Assembly (NCBI RefSeq): GCF_022605725.1
Contig: NC_065548.1
Coordinates: 41,347,131 to 41,411,130 of the forward strand
Origin: Anthonomus grandis grandis
Lineage: Eukaryota > Arthropoda > Insecta > Coleoptera > Curculionidae
Direction of reading: 5' to 3'
Length of the DNA: 64,000 bases
This document shows positions 10,200 to 22,708 of the stretch, one piece after another. The position numbers and the translations under genes are program-made. The stretch's first letter is position 1. Each line of letters opens with the position of its first letter. The notes beneath the pieces are model-generated. The model was given only the letters and a program-made list of their open reading frames with translations. It did no database searches and was not told the DNA's origin.

Positions 10200-13010
10200 T
10201 GTTGTTACTTTCAGAGTTAAAGATGTTGTTTTCTTAGTGGCTATAAGTCGCGCTGCAACTTTAGGAACTTAAAAATGTATCAAGAATTCGGTACGTTATA
10301 TGTGAGTATTTTCGGCTAGAATCGATTTAAGGAAATTAAGTTTTTTTGTATACAGTCAAAGTAACGTTGAACTTTATAGGTTAAATCAATTATTCTTTTA
10401 CGGTTTGAGTCTAAAATCATACTCCCTGATGTATCTTTTTAGATTAGACAAAATCTTAAAAAAATACAAAAGTATAAGCTTACATTTCTACAGTGGCCCT
10501 ATTAACATTAAAAGCGGTCGGAACTTTGTCAGAAGTACCTCCTGCTAATTTTTTTTCTAAAGAACTACTAAATTTTTTGGTAATTCGTCATAGTCGAAAG
10601 GCTCATATTGGCTTTTTCCATCAGGAGAGAGTTAGATAAAGGTCAAGCTTACTTATACAACCGGCAAGGATTTATCCCTAAGAAGAGACAAGGCTGACCT
10701 TTTAAGCTATGCAAGACAATCCTAAAACCGCTTGTTAAAAAATTTTAGAGTAACCTATTGTCTGTGATTTATTAGAAGTCTAAAAACTAAAACCAAATAA
10801 TTGTTAGTGCATGAGTTTAAGAGATAAGACCGAGTTTTGGGCTTATTATTGACAAATAGACACAAGGGAACATTCGATAATGACATTGGTTAGAAGTTAA
10901 AGACAGGACGATGTTTAAATCCTTTGATGTGCCACTTTCTTGATTCTCAAAGTGAGCGGTTGACTACAATAACTTGTCGACTTATACATCAATATAATCA
11001 TAACATTGATATCGATTCATAGCCCTGAATATTGAGAATTAACATAAAAAATATTATATTGTGGTGTAAACAATTTTAATTTTTTAAGTTCTAAACAGTT
11101 TTGGATTATTGAATACGAAAGAACCATAAGCAGTACTGTATCTGACCACTATTTTTTTAAAAATAAGTGTAAAATTAACAAAATTTACCCTCTTTTAGTG
11201 TAGCAAATAACAGTATGTTGTTCGATAAATGTATGATCTGTCCCCCCAAGCTTTTTAAACTACTTTTCAACATTTTATTGCTTGCGATGCATTTACACTT
11301 CGTAGCATAAATTTAATATTTCTTGGAGGCTTAATCTGTTTTTTTCTCTCTATTTTGGTAGTTCTTTATAAGGCGGGCGTAAACGCTGTAAAATTGCATT
11401 TCAATCGGTAAAAAGGTCCCTTATGCCGATTTTGTATTATTTTAATGGAAGATATTTTAACCTACAAGTTCTGGACCTTGCACGTAAAAACTTATCTTGC
11501 CGCTTACCTCATCTATTTCCTTGGATAAGCTCATTTGTCTTACCTTTTTAATCATGATTTAACTAAACTAGTTAAAATATAAAAAAAGCGTTTTTATTTC
11601 TTTTTTATTGGCTTGGTAATTTTTAAGCCATTTTCATCAAGTTTTCTGGAAAAAGTGATATCTTGAGACCCTCAAAACTGTACAGCAGCCAAATAATAAA
11701 ATAGTTATTATCATTTCAAACCAGGTTTTGAATAATAAATTAATTTCTCTCTTACAGTTAAAATAAACTTGATAAATTGGCTTTTTCCTCTACCAAAGAT
11801 GGCATAGCACGTGTTGCGTCAGTTAAAATAGTTTATTTACCAGACCAGTCGTCAAAGTTTTTTCTCCTAAAATTAAGAAGCATTCGGTTCATATATTTTT
11901 TACAACTTTTACGTGTTTGGTAGACATAGTATAAGTAATATTAATATTGTTAATATGAGTTTTCCAAAAATATTTTTTATAAATAAATTTATTAATTACT
12001 AATTAAAGATGACGATGGTTTATTTTAAATAATGCAAAATCAAGAATTATTATTTATTTACTTTTAAAAATGCAAGATGTTTCTTGAATTTATGTTCCAT
12101 TTTTATATTTCTTAACGTTCATAGTTATTTATTTTGCCATTACGCTTCTAATATACAGGCTGACACAGGAAAAAGGGAACACTTAAAAACTTTTTTACTT
12201 TTCAAGATAAACAAATAAAATTTGATACATCGATAAAATAGTCATAAGAGAATCTTTTCACATATTCTATTATTTTTTGATACTTCCAGTTTAAGAGGAA
12301 GTGACACTAACTTTTTTATTTTAAATGAGATGATTGATTGATTATTATGTATTTAGATAGAAAATAATTTTCTGAGCATACCACATTTGCCACTTTTTAT
12401 TTCATGCTTATAGAAAAAATTATTTTCTTAAATTTTAAAATAAGGTGTCATTAATGCATTGAAAATTTTAATTTTTAAATAATTTAAATTGTGTTTTATT
12501 ACTTAAATCAGTTTTTCAGAAATACAGTCAACATTTCAAATATTAGTAATGGCATTAGCATTACTTGCAGTAATTGTTTAAATGCTTATATTAATTTTAA
12601 TTTTCTAAGTAGATTTTAAATCATCCTTATATCTAAAAATATGTCTGCTCGCCAACACCAAAATTCCTCATTCCCCTCCTAAAAATGAACGAGAAACCAG
12701 ACGTGAAAGGAGTGGACAAGCACTTAAAAGGCAACCATTTTCATGTATTCGACGCATTTTTGAATGTATACTTCACTAGTACTCAAATTAAGTAACTAAT
12801 CCCGTAAAACCTTGTCAATTATCGAAAATACCGGCCGGTAGCGGGAGTGACGGGAAGCTTAAGTATATAGAAAAAAGGAATCAATCGTCAAATCGCAAAT
12901 ATGGAATGTTTTAAATCTTTGAATTGGAAGAATCCTTGCTCCTACTCATAAAGTTTGTTTAACATGAATGTTTTTCAGTTGAAATACACGCTTTTAAATC
13001 TAATAAATTT
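10200..13010. other. Mostly unrecognised sequence between BEL/Pao pieces
   Basis: AT-rich with no clear gene. Two weak items: a possible BEL integrase C-terminal scrap at 11780-11875 (separate entry), and at 12157 the start of a transposon-end-like sequence, atacaggctgacacagg, resembling insect DNA-element termini but with no matching end found. CpG-bearing patch near 12825-12855. Confidence 0.45.
11780..11875 (+). pseudogene. Possible BEL/Pao integrase C-terminal scrap
   Basis: One frame reads KDGIARVASVKIVYLPDQSS. 'DG-x-x-RV-x-x-V-K-T' followed by a proline-containing strand is the usual C-terminal end of BEL/Pao integrases. It is short, and it lies upstream of, not after, the integrase at 13020-14040, so it would come from another copy. 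Low certainty. Confidence 0.35.
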
Positions 13011-13019
13011 TTAACAAAA

Positions 13020-14040
13020 GTATTTCGTAAACTCACCCCATTTCTCGATAAAAGAGATATTTTACGCGTTGGCGGCCGTATTAAATATAGCCAAATTGAT
13101 TTTAATAAAAACCATCCAATTATCTTACCTTCCAATAATCGTTTAACGGATTTAATTATAGAATACACTCATAAAATTATGTTACACCCTGGCTTACAAA
13201 CTCTTCAATATATTCTCTCCCAAAAATACTGGATTATGGCTCCAAAACGTACTATTCGTCGAATCATTTCTAAATGTCATAATTATTTTCGCTCTAACCC
13301 TACGCCAGTTCAACCTCTCATGGGTGACTTACCCCCTAGTCATCTAACAGTAGTAAAGCTACTTTGCTTATGTTGGTGTTGATTACGCCGAACCCTTCTC
13401 TAGCCGTGTTAGAGGTACTAAGGTTTTAAAAGCATATGTTTGTCTTTTTATATGTATGGCAACTAAGGCTCTGCATATAGAGCTTGCTTCAGACATGTCA
13501 TGTACCGCATTTTTGGCGGCCTTGCGCCGTTTTATTGCTCGAAGAGGTAGGGTGAACCACATTTATAGCGATCAGAGAAGAAACTTTACCGGTGCATGAA
13601 AAGAAATTAGTTCTTTTATGCATCTCGCCTCACAAGAAGAAAAAATTGAATGGCATTTTAATCCACACCATGCTCCAAATTTCGGAGGTTGGTGGGAAGC
13701 CGGTGTCAAATAAGTAAAAACACACCTTGTTCGTGTAATTGGTTTACAATAACTTACATTTGAAGAATTTAATATCATCCTCATTCAAATAGAAGGTGTT
13801 GTTAACTCTCGCCCCTTATGCCCTCAAAGCTCGGACCCAAATGATTTTAAGGTTTTAACTACAGGACATTTTCTAACACTTGCCCCTTCAAATTCTTTTT
13901 CTGAACCTGACTTGGGTGCTTTCAATTTTGAAATAATCCATCAGAAAGGGTTAGTCACAAGTCAACGCCCTCTAGCAGATTTCAGGAAAAGTAATTTGAA
14001 ATTTTTTTTTGTTGAGAAAATAAGGCAACAATTGACTTAA
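13020..14040 (+). pseudogene. BEL/Pao integrase remnant
   Basis: Continuous similarity across frames and several stops. Order: DILRVGGRIKYSQ (linker before integrase); zinc-binding domain with H..MLHPG and a KCHNY pair where the second Cys of the usual C-x-x-C is Tyr; PLMGDLPPSHL; the catalytic core with VDYAEPF (first Asp, frame shifted near 13375), YVCLFICMATKALHIELASD, FIARRG and IYSDQRRNF (second Asp), then WHFNPHHAPNFGGWWEAGVK (catalytic Glu in WEAG). The C-terminal part includes NSRPLCPQSSDPNDF, TTGHFL and an SEPDL piece. This order is specific to BEL/Pao integrase. Stops near 13600 and 13711 and frameshifts make it dead. No LTR identified. Confidence 0.85.
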
Positions 14041-14438
14041 AAAAATATGTTTAAATAAAAATCGGTCCAGTCATAGCTGATTTCAGCTGTTTTCTTTATT
14101 CAAGCTAAAAACGCCCCCCACCACTTTATTTGACAACTGACAGAAATTTTTGTAGAAACTTTTTTGTGAGGAAATCTTCCTAGAATATTAATATAATATT
14201 TTGAGGTGTAGGTTATTGGAGGTTTTTTGGCAAAAATGCAATTTTAAGATTTAAAGAAGCTGTGGCGCCCTTTAGCGGTTGACCAATGAACTTCAAAATA
14301 ATTTCCAGCATTTTTTTTGGCCACTTTTATTATAAAATTTTTTTTTTTAAGGCGCTACGACTATTAGGACCTGAGATATCGCCGACGTCCATTCTTAGTT
14401 GGCCACCCGGTACAACGCGAGCGCATTTGTCATCGTTA
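14041..14438. other. Noncoding, CpG-bearing patch of unknown origin
   Basis: Follows the BEL integrase and could include its 3' untranslated region or LTR, but no repeat partner is in the window. About 14345-14420 is markedly richer in G+C and CpG (ggcgctacgactattagg, ggccacccggtacaacgcg) than its flanks and looks like part of another repeat. Open frame 14286-14549 (+) has no motif. Confidence 0.4.
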
Positions 14439-14850
14439 TTAACAGATGGAAATACATATATTGTCAATAGTAGATTTCAATTGATTCTCTATAATTCTTG
14501 TATACTCAATAATAGTTTTATGCAACTCAGAACTCAAAAAAATATTTAAAATTTTCAAGGAATTTTTACATGATGAATGTTCAAAATGTACATTAAAGTC
14601 GCCACATATAAAAGCCAAAGTGGTGGGCTTAATAACTTCATTTAATAATCTCTCCAAAATATTTACATAAATATCAATACTCTAAGAAGATGAACGATAT
14701 ATACAACCAATTAGATATTTCTGATTATTAATTTTTAAATTACAAAACGAAAATTCAATTCCCTTTTCTACACAATCTAAGGAAACTTCACATTCATTAA
14801 AACTGAGATCCTTGCGGATATAAATTGCAACGCTCTCATAACCTTCAATA
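14439..14850 (-). pseudogene. LINE endonuclease (EEP/APE-like) fragment
   Basis: Minus strand. Reading from about 14850: GYESVAIYIRKDLSF, then YLIGCIYRSSS, then in frame 14657-14439 LAFICGDFNVHFE followed by a STIDNI piece. The GDFN motif with upstream 'YRSPS'-like and 'IYIRKD' pieces is the endonuclease-exonuclease-phosphatase domain of APE-type LINEs, which nicks the target DNA. One stop near 14685 separates the two pieces. No RT follows at lower coordinates, so only part of the 5' half is preserved. Confidence 0.75.
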
Positions 14851-15220
14851 CACAGTATCTACCATCTTTACATCTACATCTTACACTTATCATCTTTATA
14901 TCTACATAAAAAGTTTGAAATTAATTTGAATTACACCAGGTTTCAAAAATACAAACTACAAGAGTATTAACAAAACAAGAAGAAAATAGACTTATTCACG
15001 TTTTGTTAAGAAATATGAAAAACTTAAATATTTAACGATACCTTTCATTATATTTAGTTTAAACTTAATCCAATAGATCTTAAATACAATAATTTACTTG
15101 ACGTATATTAGAGTAAATTATAATAAAAAATAAAATTTAAATAGCTAGCGCCTGGGTATCTAAAAAAGTCTATTATTAAACACCATTAACATTTATCCAG
15201 CAGATAAAAGTAATGCTCTT
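14851..15220. other. No gene recognised; very AT-rich
   Basis: Low-complexity AT-rich sequence, including several near-identical short phrases (tctacatc/ttatcatctt near 14870-14905). Nothing supportable. Confidence 0.4.
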
Positions 15221-15224
15221 ATAT

Positions 15225-16640
15225 ATTAATACTTATGAAAATAAATTAAATTTATTATTGGTGATTACACTAAATTACAAAAAGATTCTATAGAAAAAAA
15301 TTGAAAGACAAATTTATAATTTACTTAGAAAACATAAAAATCAATTTTCTAATAATTTGGATAATGCTGATGATAAATTTAAATAAACTCCATATAATAG
15401 TAAAACAACACATTTTTGTGGCTTACCAAAAATACCTATTTAGTAGCATAAGTTTACCTACTTACTCTCTTGCAAAATTTTTGCAAAGTTCTGATGCTGT
15501 AAGTCTTTTTTCTATTGCTCCAGTTGACAAAACTTTAAATATTATTAGAAATAAGTAAAGAGAATGATAATAATTTGGCAGAACGCAATTTTAACGTATT
15601 GGGTAAAAATTATTAATTTCTAATATAATAATAAATTTTAATAACAAAACTTTGGTTTGACTATAAGTTCTCCTATTTCGACAAATTTTAAGTAATATTT
15701 ATTAATATTGATGAAAAATTTGAAATCTGAAATTATTAATACATGTAATAAAATGTGTTGGCAATCTATTGATGATATTTTTTCAGTATGTCACTGTAAC
15801 GAAATAGACCTTATAAGTTTTCGGAATGACATTAACTCCAAAGAATCTACTACAAAATTTACTCTCGAAAAGGAGGCTGATAGTCAGCTTCTTTTTTTTT
15901 TTGATATTTTAGTTAAAGAAGAAATAAATCTAAATTTTAATTTTAACCATCCAATAATGGTAAAGAAAGGTGTGATAAAAAGCTTATACGAGTGTGCAAA
16001 CAATAAATAACAGAAGATTTTAATAAAAATGTCTTAATTCAAAAAAATTTTCTAAAAGAATTTTTGGAAAATTATTTTAAAAAATTTGGTGATCCGCGTA
16101 TAAAATTAAGCCACAAAAATAAAAAATTAGCCCACTTTTTACCACAAATCTCATTTTACCATTTATTTCTGGTTTTTCTGATAAAATTAAATTTAATTTA
16201 ATATGTAAGAAATTAAATTAAATTTAATTAATTAAATTTCTAGGAAATTTGATAAAAGAACTATCTTAAAAGTCACAAAACACATTACGATATCAAAATA
16301 TAATAATACAAACTATATATACGATAATAAAACAAACTAAATCTTTTAAAGCAAATGAATTTAATAAAAATATAATATATAAAATCCCTCGTTTCTGTAG
16401 TAAATTTTATATAGGTGAAACCTGTAGACCGAGCATTATCGAAAAAAATTAATGAACATAAATCTTAGATAAAACTTAATGATTTTTAAAAAATCAAAAT
16501 TACGCAATATGCATTCGACAAAATCATTGAATAAACTGGGCTACAATATTAGCAAAGAAACGAATTTCAAAATTAAGTAAATTAAAGGAAAGCGCATTTG
16601 TAATGTTAAATAAAGGTAGATGCATAGCTACTTGTTCGGT
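15225..16640 (+). pseudogene. Penelope-like element remnant, second copy
   Basis: Plus-strand PLE in pieces. Near 15290-15420: KIERQIYNLLRKHKNQFSNN, then CGLPKI (the 'YGLPKIHK' block of PLE RTs) and SLPTYSLAKFL (frame 15301-15558). Frame 15708-16010 has the catalytic region degraded to SIDDIFSVC followed by STTKFTLEKEADSQLLFFFDILVK, the PLE 'I-x-F-T-x-E ... L-P-F-L-D' segment. GIY-YIG similarity near 16375-16450: YKIPRFCSKFYIGETCRPS. The sequence is extremely AT-rich, with many stops and missing pieces. Its GIY-YIG (FYIGETCR) differs from that at 4840-5816 (IYVGQSGR), so it represents a different lineage. No hammerhead core found downstream. Confidence 0.8.
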
Positions 16641-17640
16641 TGATTTGATTAATACATTCCTTTATTAAAGAGTGAGATAGAAGAGGGCACTCTTAAAATT
16701 AATTAATGGTTTGAAATATATTTTATTCATTTATTTTTTATTATTGAATTACATTAGGATCACAATCTTTTATTATTAAAAGAAGTAACCTTTGTATTTT
16801 TTTGTTACTTTTCAAAACAGTTTATCAAAGTTACACAACAGTCAAATTATAACAAAAGTATATTAAACTCAATTTTTAAGAATGAACTAAAAAAAATAGG
16901 TATTTTTCTATTTTTAATTTAATTTAATTTACCTTAATAATACTAGTAGATTTCAGTATTGAAACGTTGGTTTAAACTAAATATTTTTATTCAATTAACA
17001 TTTTTTCGTTTTTTTCAATTTCAATTTTCAAAATAAAGTTAGGTAAGATATTGAAAACAAGAAACTAGCTCAGACATCGATAGATGAAACCTCAGCTCCT
17101 GAATTATATAGACATCTATTATACCGCAAGTAAATTATTGTATTTGAGATTTATTGGACTTAGATTAAATTAAATATAATGAGAGCAAAATAGGTAACCT
17201 TATTCTTTGGAAGCCGCAAAAGGTCTAATGATGGACCAAATCATAATTATTTATTTGTTTTCAGAAATCTTAGGCTTTGACGCATACTTAAATTTGCTTG
17301 TTTAAATTGTGGGATATTAAAAGACATGGAATTATATATCTTCATACCATTATCTATAAGGCTTATTTTGAAAAATGCAATCTTGTGTTTAGAGATATTA
17401 ATTTTTTTCTTATTGCTAGTATTTATCGAATGAAAATGATAAAAAATTTACTTAGCTGATAAGTTTTTTATTTGACATACTTAACCACTAAGTTAAATAT
17501 AAAATGGCAACACATGTTTTAATTTTTTGTCAATTCTGTAACTTTAAAATTGTCAAATATTGGTTAAAGTTTGATGATTGCTGTTAATATAATCATATAT
17601 TAAATCCTGATGGTTAATATTGAAATAGCAGAAAAGTTGA
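16641..17640. other. No gene recognised; very AT-rich
   Basis: AT-rich sequence without motif-bearing frames. May include the untranslated tails of the flanking PLE and LINE copies. Confidence 0.45.
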
Positions 17641-18620
17641 ATGTCATTCAAAAATTCTTGAATTTTATAACAATGTGGTGATTAATAAAAAGCAGCAGTC
17701 CCAATATAGATCCCTGTGGGACACCAGAGCACATCCTGCACTTACTGCAATACTCTTCACCTAATTTTATTCTGTGAGTTCTGTTTTTGATATATGAAGT
17801 AACGAGTTGAAGATCATCTAATCCAAATTCATAACATTTAACCTTTGCTAAAAGTAGTTCGTGATTTATTGTGTTAAATAGGCTTTTGAGTAATCTAGGA
17901 AGATGGGATGCTCTCCAATCCTTCATCGTACCCTTGAATAATATCATTTGTTGCCACTGTTAACATACTAGTAGTAAAATGCGCTTTTCCAAATCCATTT
18001 GGAAAATATAGATTAATAGTAGTTAAACTAAAATATTATTAAAATTGCTTGTGAAATATGTTTTCTATGATTTTTGACATAACTCGTCAAAATTTTGGTT
18101 CATATATTGATACTGACATACACCAACCTATGACCCGGAAAAGTCGTCAGCTTGTACCACATCTCAAAATAAGCTGCTTATTAGGTACAAAAATTGGGTG
18201 AATTAATTTAGAGCTATGACCTGTAATATGTATTGATTTATTTGCATGTATTGATATATTAATTTATTTATTTATTATCACACTATAAAAACTTCAGAGT
18301 TCGGCTAAAATAATAATAAGATCCTAAATGCGGATGCTCACCTTATAACAAGGTTCTCTGTAGAAATTTGCAATGGCCATTTATCTAGCTCCTAATTTTC
18401 TTCTATAAGGCATAGATTCTCTAGATTAGAAGAAATATGAAAATAAAAATCAATTACTTCAACATTTATCGTAGTTTTAAAGTAGGAACCGACACCTCTC
18501 TCCCTATTAACTTCCCTGCCATAACGAAAAAAATTATGTTCGGGTTTTTCAGAAATATCCGCGTTTTGATTAATATTAATCCAATTTTCTGTCAAAAAAA
18601 ATGACACTAAACTCATTATT
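17640..18620 (-). pseudogene. LINE remnant: endonuclease piece and RT piece
   Basis: Minus strand. Frame 18616-18392 gives an EEP endonuclease segment: FFLTENWININ, then NFFRYGREVNRERGVGSYFK, the 'Y-R-x-x-R-x-x-G-G-V' loop of LINE endonucleases. Frame 17947-17648 gives RT motifs: SLFNTINHELLLAKVKCY (motif A with Asp changed to Asn) and SGVPQGSILGLLLFI (motif B). The ~450 bases between hold no clear endonuclease C-terminus, so the copy is internally deleted, or two fragments lie side by side. Both pieces have the order expected for one element on this strand. CR1/R1/Jockey-type by motif; clade unresolved. Confidence 0.75.
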
Positions 18621-19349
18621 ATTTACCACTACACTTTAAAAATTAATAAAATCTGTAATATTTATTGTAAATTTAATAATTTTCTCTTAGAACACACTTA
18701 TATTATGTATAATTTACCCAATAAAAATTATTATCTATTCCAAATATGTTTATTTATATTAAGTTTATTAATTTTTATATTAACGGTTGTATAAACTAAT
18801 AATTAATGATTAAGAAAATAAGAATACACTAGCCGTCTTTATTTCATTTATTCTTTTAAAAATATATATTCTTTTAAACTTAGAATGCAATAAAAATATG
18901 CTTTAAAAACATATTTCATTCATTATATAATCGTAAGTACATAAATTCTGGCACAGCCTTACGTATACTGAAAAATGTGTCATAATACATTCCATAAAAA
19001 TATTCCGATCAATATAGCCGATATTGCAGATGTTATATATTGTACCCCATGCATAGAGGAAATGATTGAGTGCCAAGCGTAAAGTTCAACAGCTAATAAT
19101 ATGATTTTTGCGAATTTTATATTGGAACGCACTTTGTTCGGATATATGGGTATATCGACGCCATTTTATTCATATTTTACCAAATAATTAGCATTTTTAT
19201 AATTTTTCTAGGTAATCCTAATATATTAATTAAAATGTACCTATAAAAAATCTCTTTATGATTTCAAACAAAGTTTAAATCCGTTTTTTTTTTAATTTCG
19301 TTTCTAAAGAATTAACAATATTCTTAACAGTTTAGGATTTTCTATAGTA
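18621..19349. other. No gene recognised; AT-rich left flank of copia
   Basis: AT-rich spacer. Nothing supportable seen before the copia target duplication at 19350-19354. Confidence 0.5.
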
Positions 19350-19354
19350 AAACC

Positions 19355-19509
19355 TAATGAAATAAAACGCGCTTGTTGAATTATCTGCACAGACTTACTT
19401 TATTTCAGTTGTAAGAAAATAAAGAGAACACAAATATGCTGATGCGACAGTATTAATAATAACAGTGGCGTAACTATAGAACTGAATACTTTGGGCTTTA
19501 TTTTCAACA
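19355..19509 (-). repeat. Copia 3' LTR
   Basis: 155 bp, same as the 5' LTR except two substitutions (cagttgtaag versus cagtagtaag, and aatactttgg versus aataatttgg). Preceded on + by target duplication AAACC. Contains AATAAA-like poly(A) signals on both strands. Confidence 0.9.
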
Positions 19510-19543
19510 CTCCCACTAGCACAAAGTATTACTCAAACTTAAC

Positions 19544-20293
19544 CTAAGCCTTATTTTCGATACCAAGAAAACTCAAAAATTTATAATGCTTAATACTACT
19601 TAAACCCTTTGTAAGCACGTCAGCTGGCATATCAGCTGTTTGCAAATACTCAAGCGTTACTAAGTTTTCTGCAATAATGTCTCGAATAAAATGATGACGT
19701 GTATTAATATGCTTTGACCTTTTATGATACATTTGATTTGTAGACAACTTAATTGCGCTTTGATTGTCATTAAACAATCTAATACAGCTACATACGCCTA
19801 TTAACTCAGCTATTAAGCTTCTTAAATAAATCGCTTCTTTTGAAGCTTCTGTAACAGCCATGTACTCCGCTTCAGTGCTAGATAAAGCAACCGTTCGTTG
19901 TTTTCTAGATTCCCATGATACTGCAGAACCACAAAGTTTAAAACAAAATCCCGTGTATGATTTACGATCTGTTAAATCCCCAGCCCAATCGGCATCAACA
20001 AAACCTTCTAATTCTGGTTTATCATCTTTATAATATTTTAACCCACAATTCTTAGTACCCTTTAGATATCTTAAAACACGCTTAGCTTGCTTCCAGTGTG
20101 ATTCATCGTAACAATTATTAAACTGGCTTAAATAGCTCACAGAATATGCGATGTCGGGTCGGGTTAAAACGGCAAGATACATTAAACAACCAATAAGTTG
20201 TTGATACGGTAATTCTGCCATGCAAGGATTTTTACTTTTAATAAGATTAACATTGACTTCCATAGGCGTACACACATTTTTACAATCCAACAT
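19544..20293 (-). pseudogene. Copia RNase H region
   Basis: Last part of the copia polyprotein, 249 codons in one clean frame. It starts after an in-frame stop (TGA at 20300-20302; the neighbouring residues ILK and FNML show the frame itself is unbroken, so one arginine codon CGA probably became TGA). Contains the conserved connection block YLAVLTRPDIAYSVSYLSQF, then RNase H: VDADWAGDLTDRKSYTGF (catalytic Asp), LSSTEAEYMAVTEASKEA (Glu, Asp region), LFNDNQSAIKLS (Asp) and KHINTRHHFIRD. Ends 34 bases before the 3' LTR with sequence FLGIENKA, typical for copia. Confidence 0.9.
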
Positions 20294-20299
20294 ATTAAA

Positions 20300-20941
20300 T
20301 CATTTTAATATCTGATTAATATATTGTTCCTGATCTAAAAATATTTCATTAGTATTCTTATCGATGTTAACTCTCATTCCAAGACATTGCTCTACCTGCC
20401 CTATATCTTTTATTTTAAAATGCTTCCCTAGTTCTAATTTCAAATTATTGGTCTCGATTTTATCGTTTGAAAAAATAAGGAAATCATCGACGTACAGCGT
20501 TACAACAGTCATTAAGTTATCTTTTATTTTAGTATATAAACAAGGCTCTTGTTCAGATTTTTTATATCCTAAATTTTTAAGACAAACATCAACCCTAGTA
20601 TACCAAGCTCTAGCAGACTTTTTAAGACCGTAAATGGCTTTTTTTAATTTTGGAACTTTATTTTCACATTCAGGTGTTTTAAACCCTTCAGGTAAACTCA
20701 TAAAAACAGTTTCTTCCAAAATACCATTCAAAAACGCGGTAGTAACATCTAGATGTGTTACATCTAAATCTAATTTAACAGAAAGTGCAAACAACAATCT
20801 AAGAGTACAGTGACGTACTACAGGTGAAAAAGTATCATCAAAATCTATACCTCTTTTTTGCGTAAATCCCTTTGCCACCAGTCTCGCTCTATACCGCACA
20901 TTGTTTTCACTATCAATTTTTCTTTTTACACCCACTTGCAC
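20300..20941 (-). pseudogene. Copia reverse transcriptase
   Basis: 213-codon frame with the copia RT motifs in order: RYRARLVAKGFTQKRGIDFD, TFSPVVRHCTLRLLFAL, DLDVTHLDVTTAFLNGIL (motif A), LKKAIYGLKKSARAWYTR (motif B), TLYVDDFLIFS (motif C catalytic Asp pair) and LGMRVN. The real frame extends upstream: the block EENQAWELVDI to QCKWV lies in another frame at about 20930-21000, with a small deletion near 20930 causing the shift. Ends at the internal TGA at 20300. Catalytic residues intact. Confidence 0.92.
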
Positions 20942-21030
20942 TGCACTATAGTTCCATCTTTGGCAATGTCAACCAACTCCCAAGCTTGGTTTTCCTCAAA
21001 AGACTGCATCTCTTCTTGCATAGCCTTCTT

Positions 21031-21804
21031 TCAGTTTTCACCATCTGGTCTTAATAATGCCTCTTCTATAGTCACTGGATCTATGCTTAAGTCACTATTG
21101 TCTGTGCACAAGTAGCTAACAGCGTTTTCAAAAGTTCTTGGTTTTGGTATCCGTTCTGATCTTCTCAACGCACTTGGAGCTTCATCTTCAACCATTTCAA
21201 CATTCTCCCAAACTTCACAAGAACTATCGGATAAAACTTTATCGTTCTCGGATGTCTCATGCTCATGGTTATTCGATTCTTCCACTGAAATTGAGATTTC
21301 TTCAACTTCATTAACTGGTATATTTACAGAATTTTTTATGACAATGCTCATATCTTTTCTGGTGTCTTCCATAATCACTACATCTCGGCTAGTAAAAATA
21401 GTATTTTTCTCTGGATTAAACACTCGATATCCTTTTACTTCATCATCATATCCCACAAAAATACATTGCTCGGCCTTTTTGTCCCATTTTAAACGCTTTT
21501 CCTTGGGAACGTGAACCATCACGGAGCTACCAAAAATCCTTAGATTTTTAACATCTGGTTTCCTGCCCGTCCATAACTCATACGGAGTTTTATTAAGTCC
21601 AGTAGCTAATGACCGATTACGTAAATGAACTGCAGTATGAACTGCTTCGGCCCAAAACTGCTTTCCCAAGTCAGCATCATAAAGCATGCACTTCGATTTT
21701 TCAATGATAGTTCTATTCATCCTCTCAGACATCCCGTTTTGTTGTGGACTATAAGGGTTCGTTCTCCGATGTATGATCCCATTCCTATCTAGATAATTTT
21801 TCAT
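21031..21804 (-). pseudogene. Copia integrase C-terminal half and linker
   Basis: Continues the integrase after a frameshift near 21855. Residues about 1-30 contain RTNPYSPQQNGMSERMNRT with the catalytic Glu; the second catalytic Asp (SDNGGEF) lies just upstream in the same frame at about 21815-21835. Then ELWTGRKPDVKNLRIFGS (the GKPD / 'LR-x-F-G' block) and an acidic linker. Stops at TGA 21031-21033, where copia relatives have Trp (TGG): sequence either side (DGEN, then KKAMQEEMQSF) continues in the same frame. Confidence 0.9.
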
Positions 21805-21838
21805 CTCCTTACAACAAAACTCACCACCATTGTCTGAT

Positions 21839-22693
21839 CTAAGAATTTTTATCTGTTTCCCTTTTTTGATTTTCTACCAAAGCCTTAAAATTTTTGAAAC
21901 AATTGAAAACCTGGTCCTTAGTTCTCAAAAAATAAACAAATGTCATTCGGCTAAAGTCATCTTCAAAAATCAAAAAATATTTCGAGTGGCCAAGAGAGGT
22001 TGTTTCCATCGGGCCACATACATCTGTGTGTATTATTTCTAGAAATTCTGTAGCTCTATGTCCCTTATTTTTATATGGTAATTTAGCTTGCTTACCTTCG
22101 CAACATATTTTACAATTTTGCTGCCCAATTTGTATCACACCTGGATAGGTAAGTCCATCGACAATTCCATCTTTCATTTTGTTTAGGTAAGCACTGTTAA
22201 TGTGCCCAAAACGACGATGCCAAATTTCGCCTGTTGCCACTGTTGACGTTGATAATAAACATTTACCTGAGTCTAAAATATTTAATTTATAAACTCCATT
22301 TGAGAGATCAGCTGTTCCGACTAATTCACCATGTTTATTATAAATTTTGCAACAACTGTCCATAAATTTAACAACATTGCCATTTTTTATTAGCTCACTA
22401 ACAGATAACAAATTTGTTGCCAATTCAGGAACACACAAAACGTTTTTAACAGTTATCTCATAACTATCACGTCCTACAACAGTTGTCAACATTGCATCAC
22501 CTAAACAGCTTACAGGAATATTCGTTTTGTCAGCAACCATGATTTCTTGAATATTTTCTGAGCTACTAATATTTTCCAGCCATTGTTTATTGGCAGTTAA
22601 ATGCACACTCGCACCCGAGTCTAGATACCAATCTGATTTATTAAATGACCCACTTAAAAATATGGCACTAAATGCATGTGAAGTCTTTTTCAC
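21839..22693 (-). pseudogene. Copia protease and integrase N-terminal half
   Basis: Begins just after the gag stop. Aspartic protease near residue 22-35: WYLDSGASVHLT with the DSG active site. Then the pre-integrase block IWHRRFGHINSAYLNKM and C-x-x-C (CKICCEGK) zinc-binding pair, then the catalytic core with FLEIIHTDVCGPM (first catalytic Asp) and YFLIFEDDFSRMTFVYFLRTK. Frame is lost at about 21860 in a run of six A on the minus strand. One base too many explains it. A homopolymer slip could be real or a sequencing error. Confidence 0.9.
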
Positions 22694-22708
22694 ATTGGTA
22701 CATTTATT

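Noticed and set aside
12157..12840. Possible DNA transposon starting atacaggctgacacagg
   Set aside because: Only one end recognised; no inverse end or transposase found, so no element is called.
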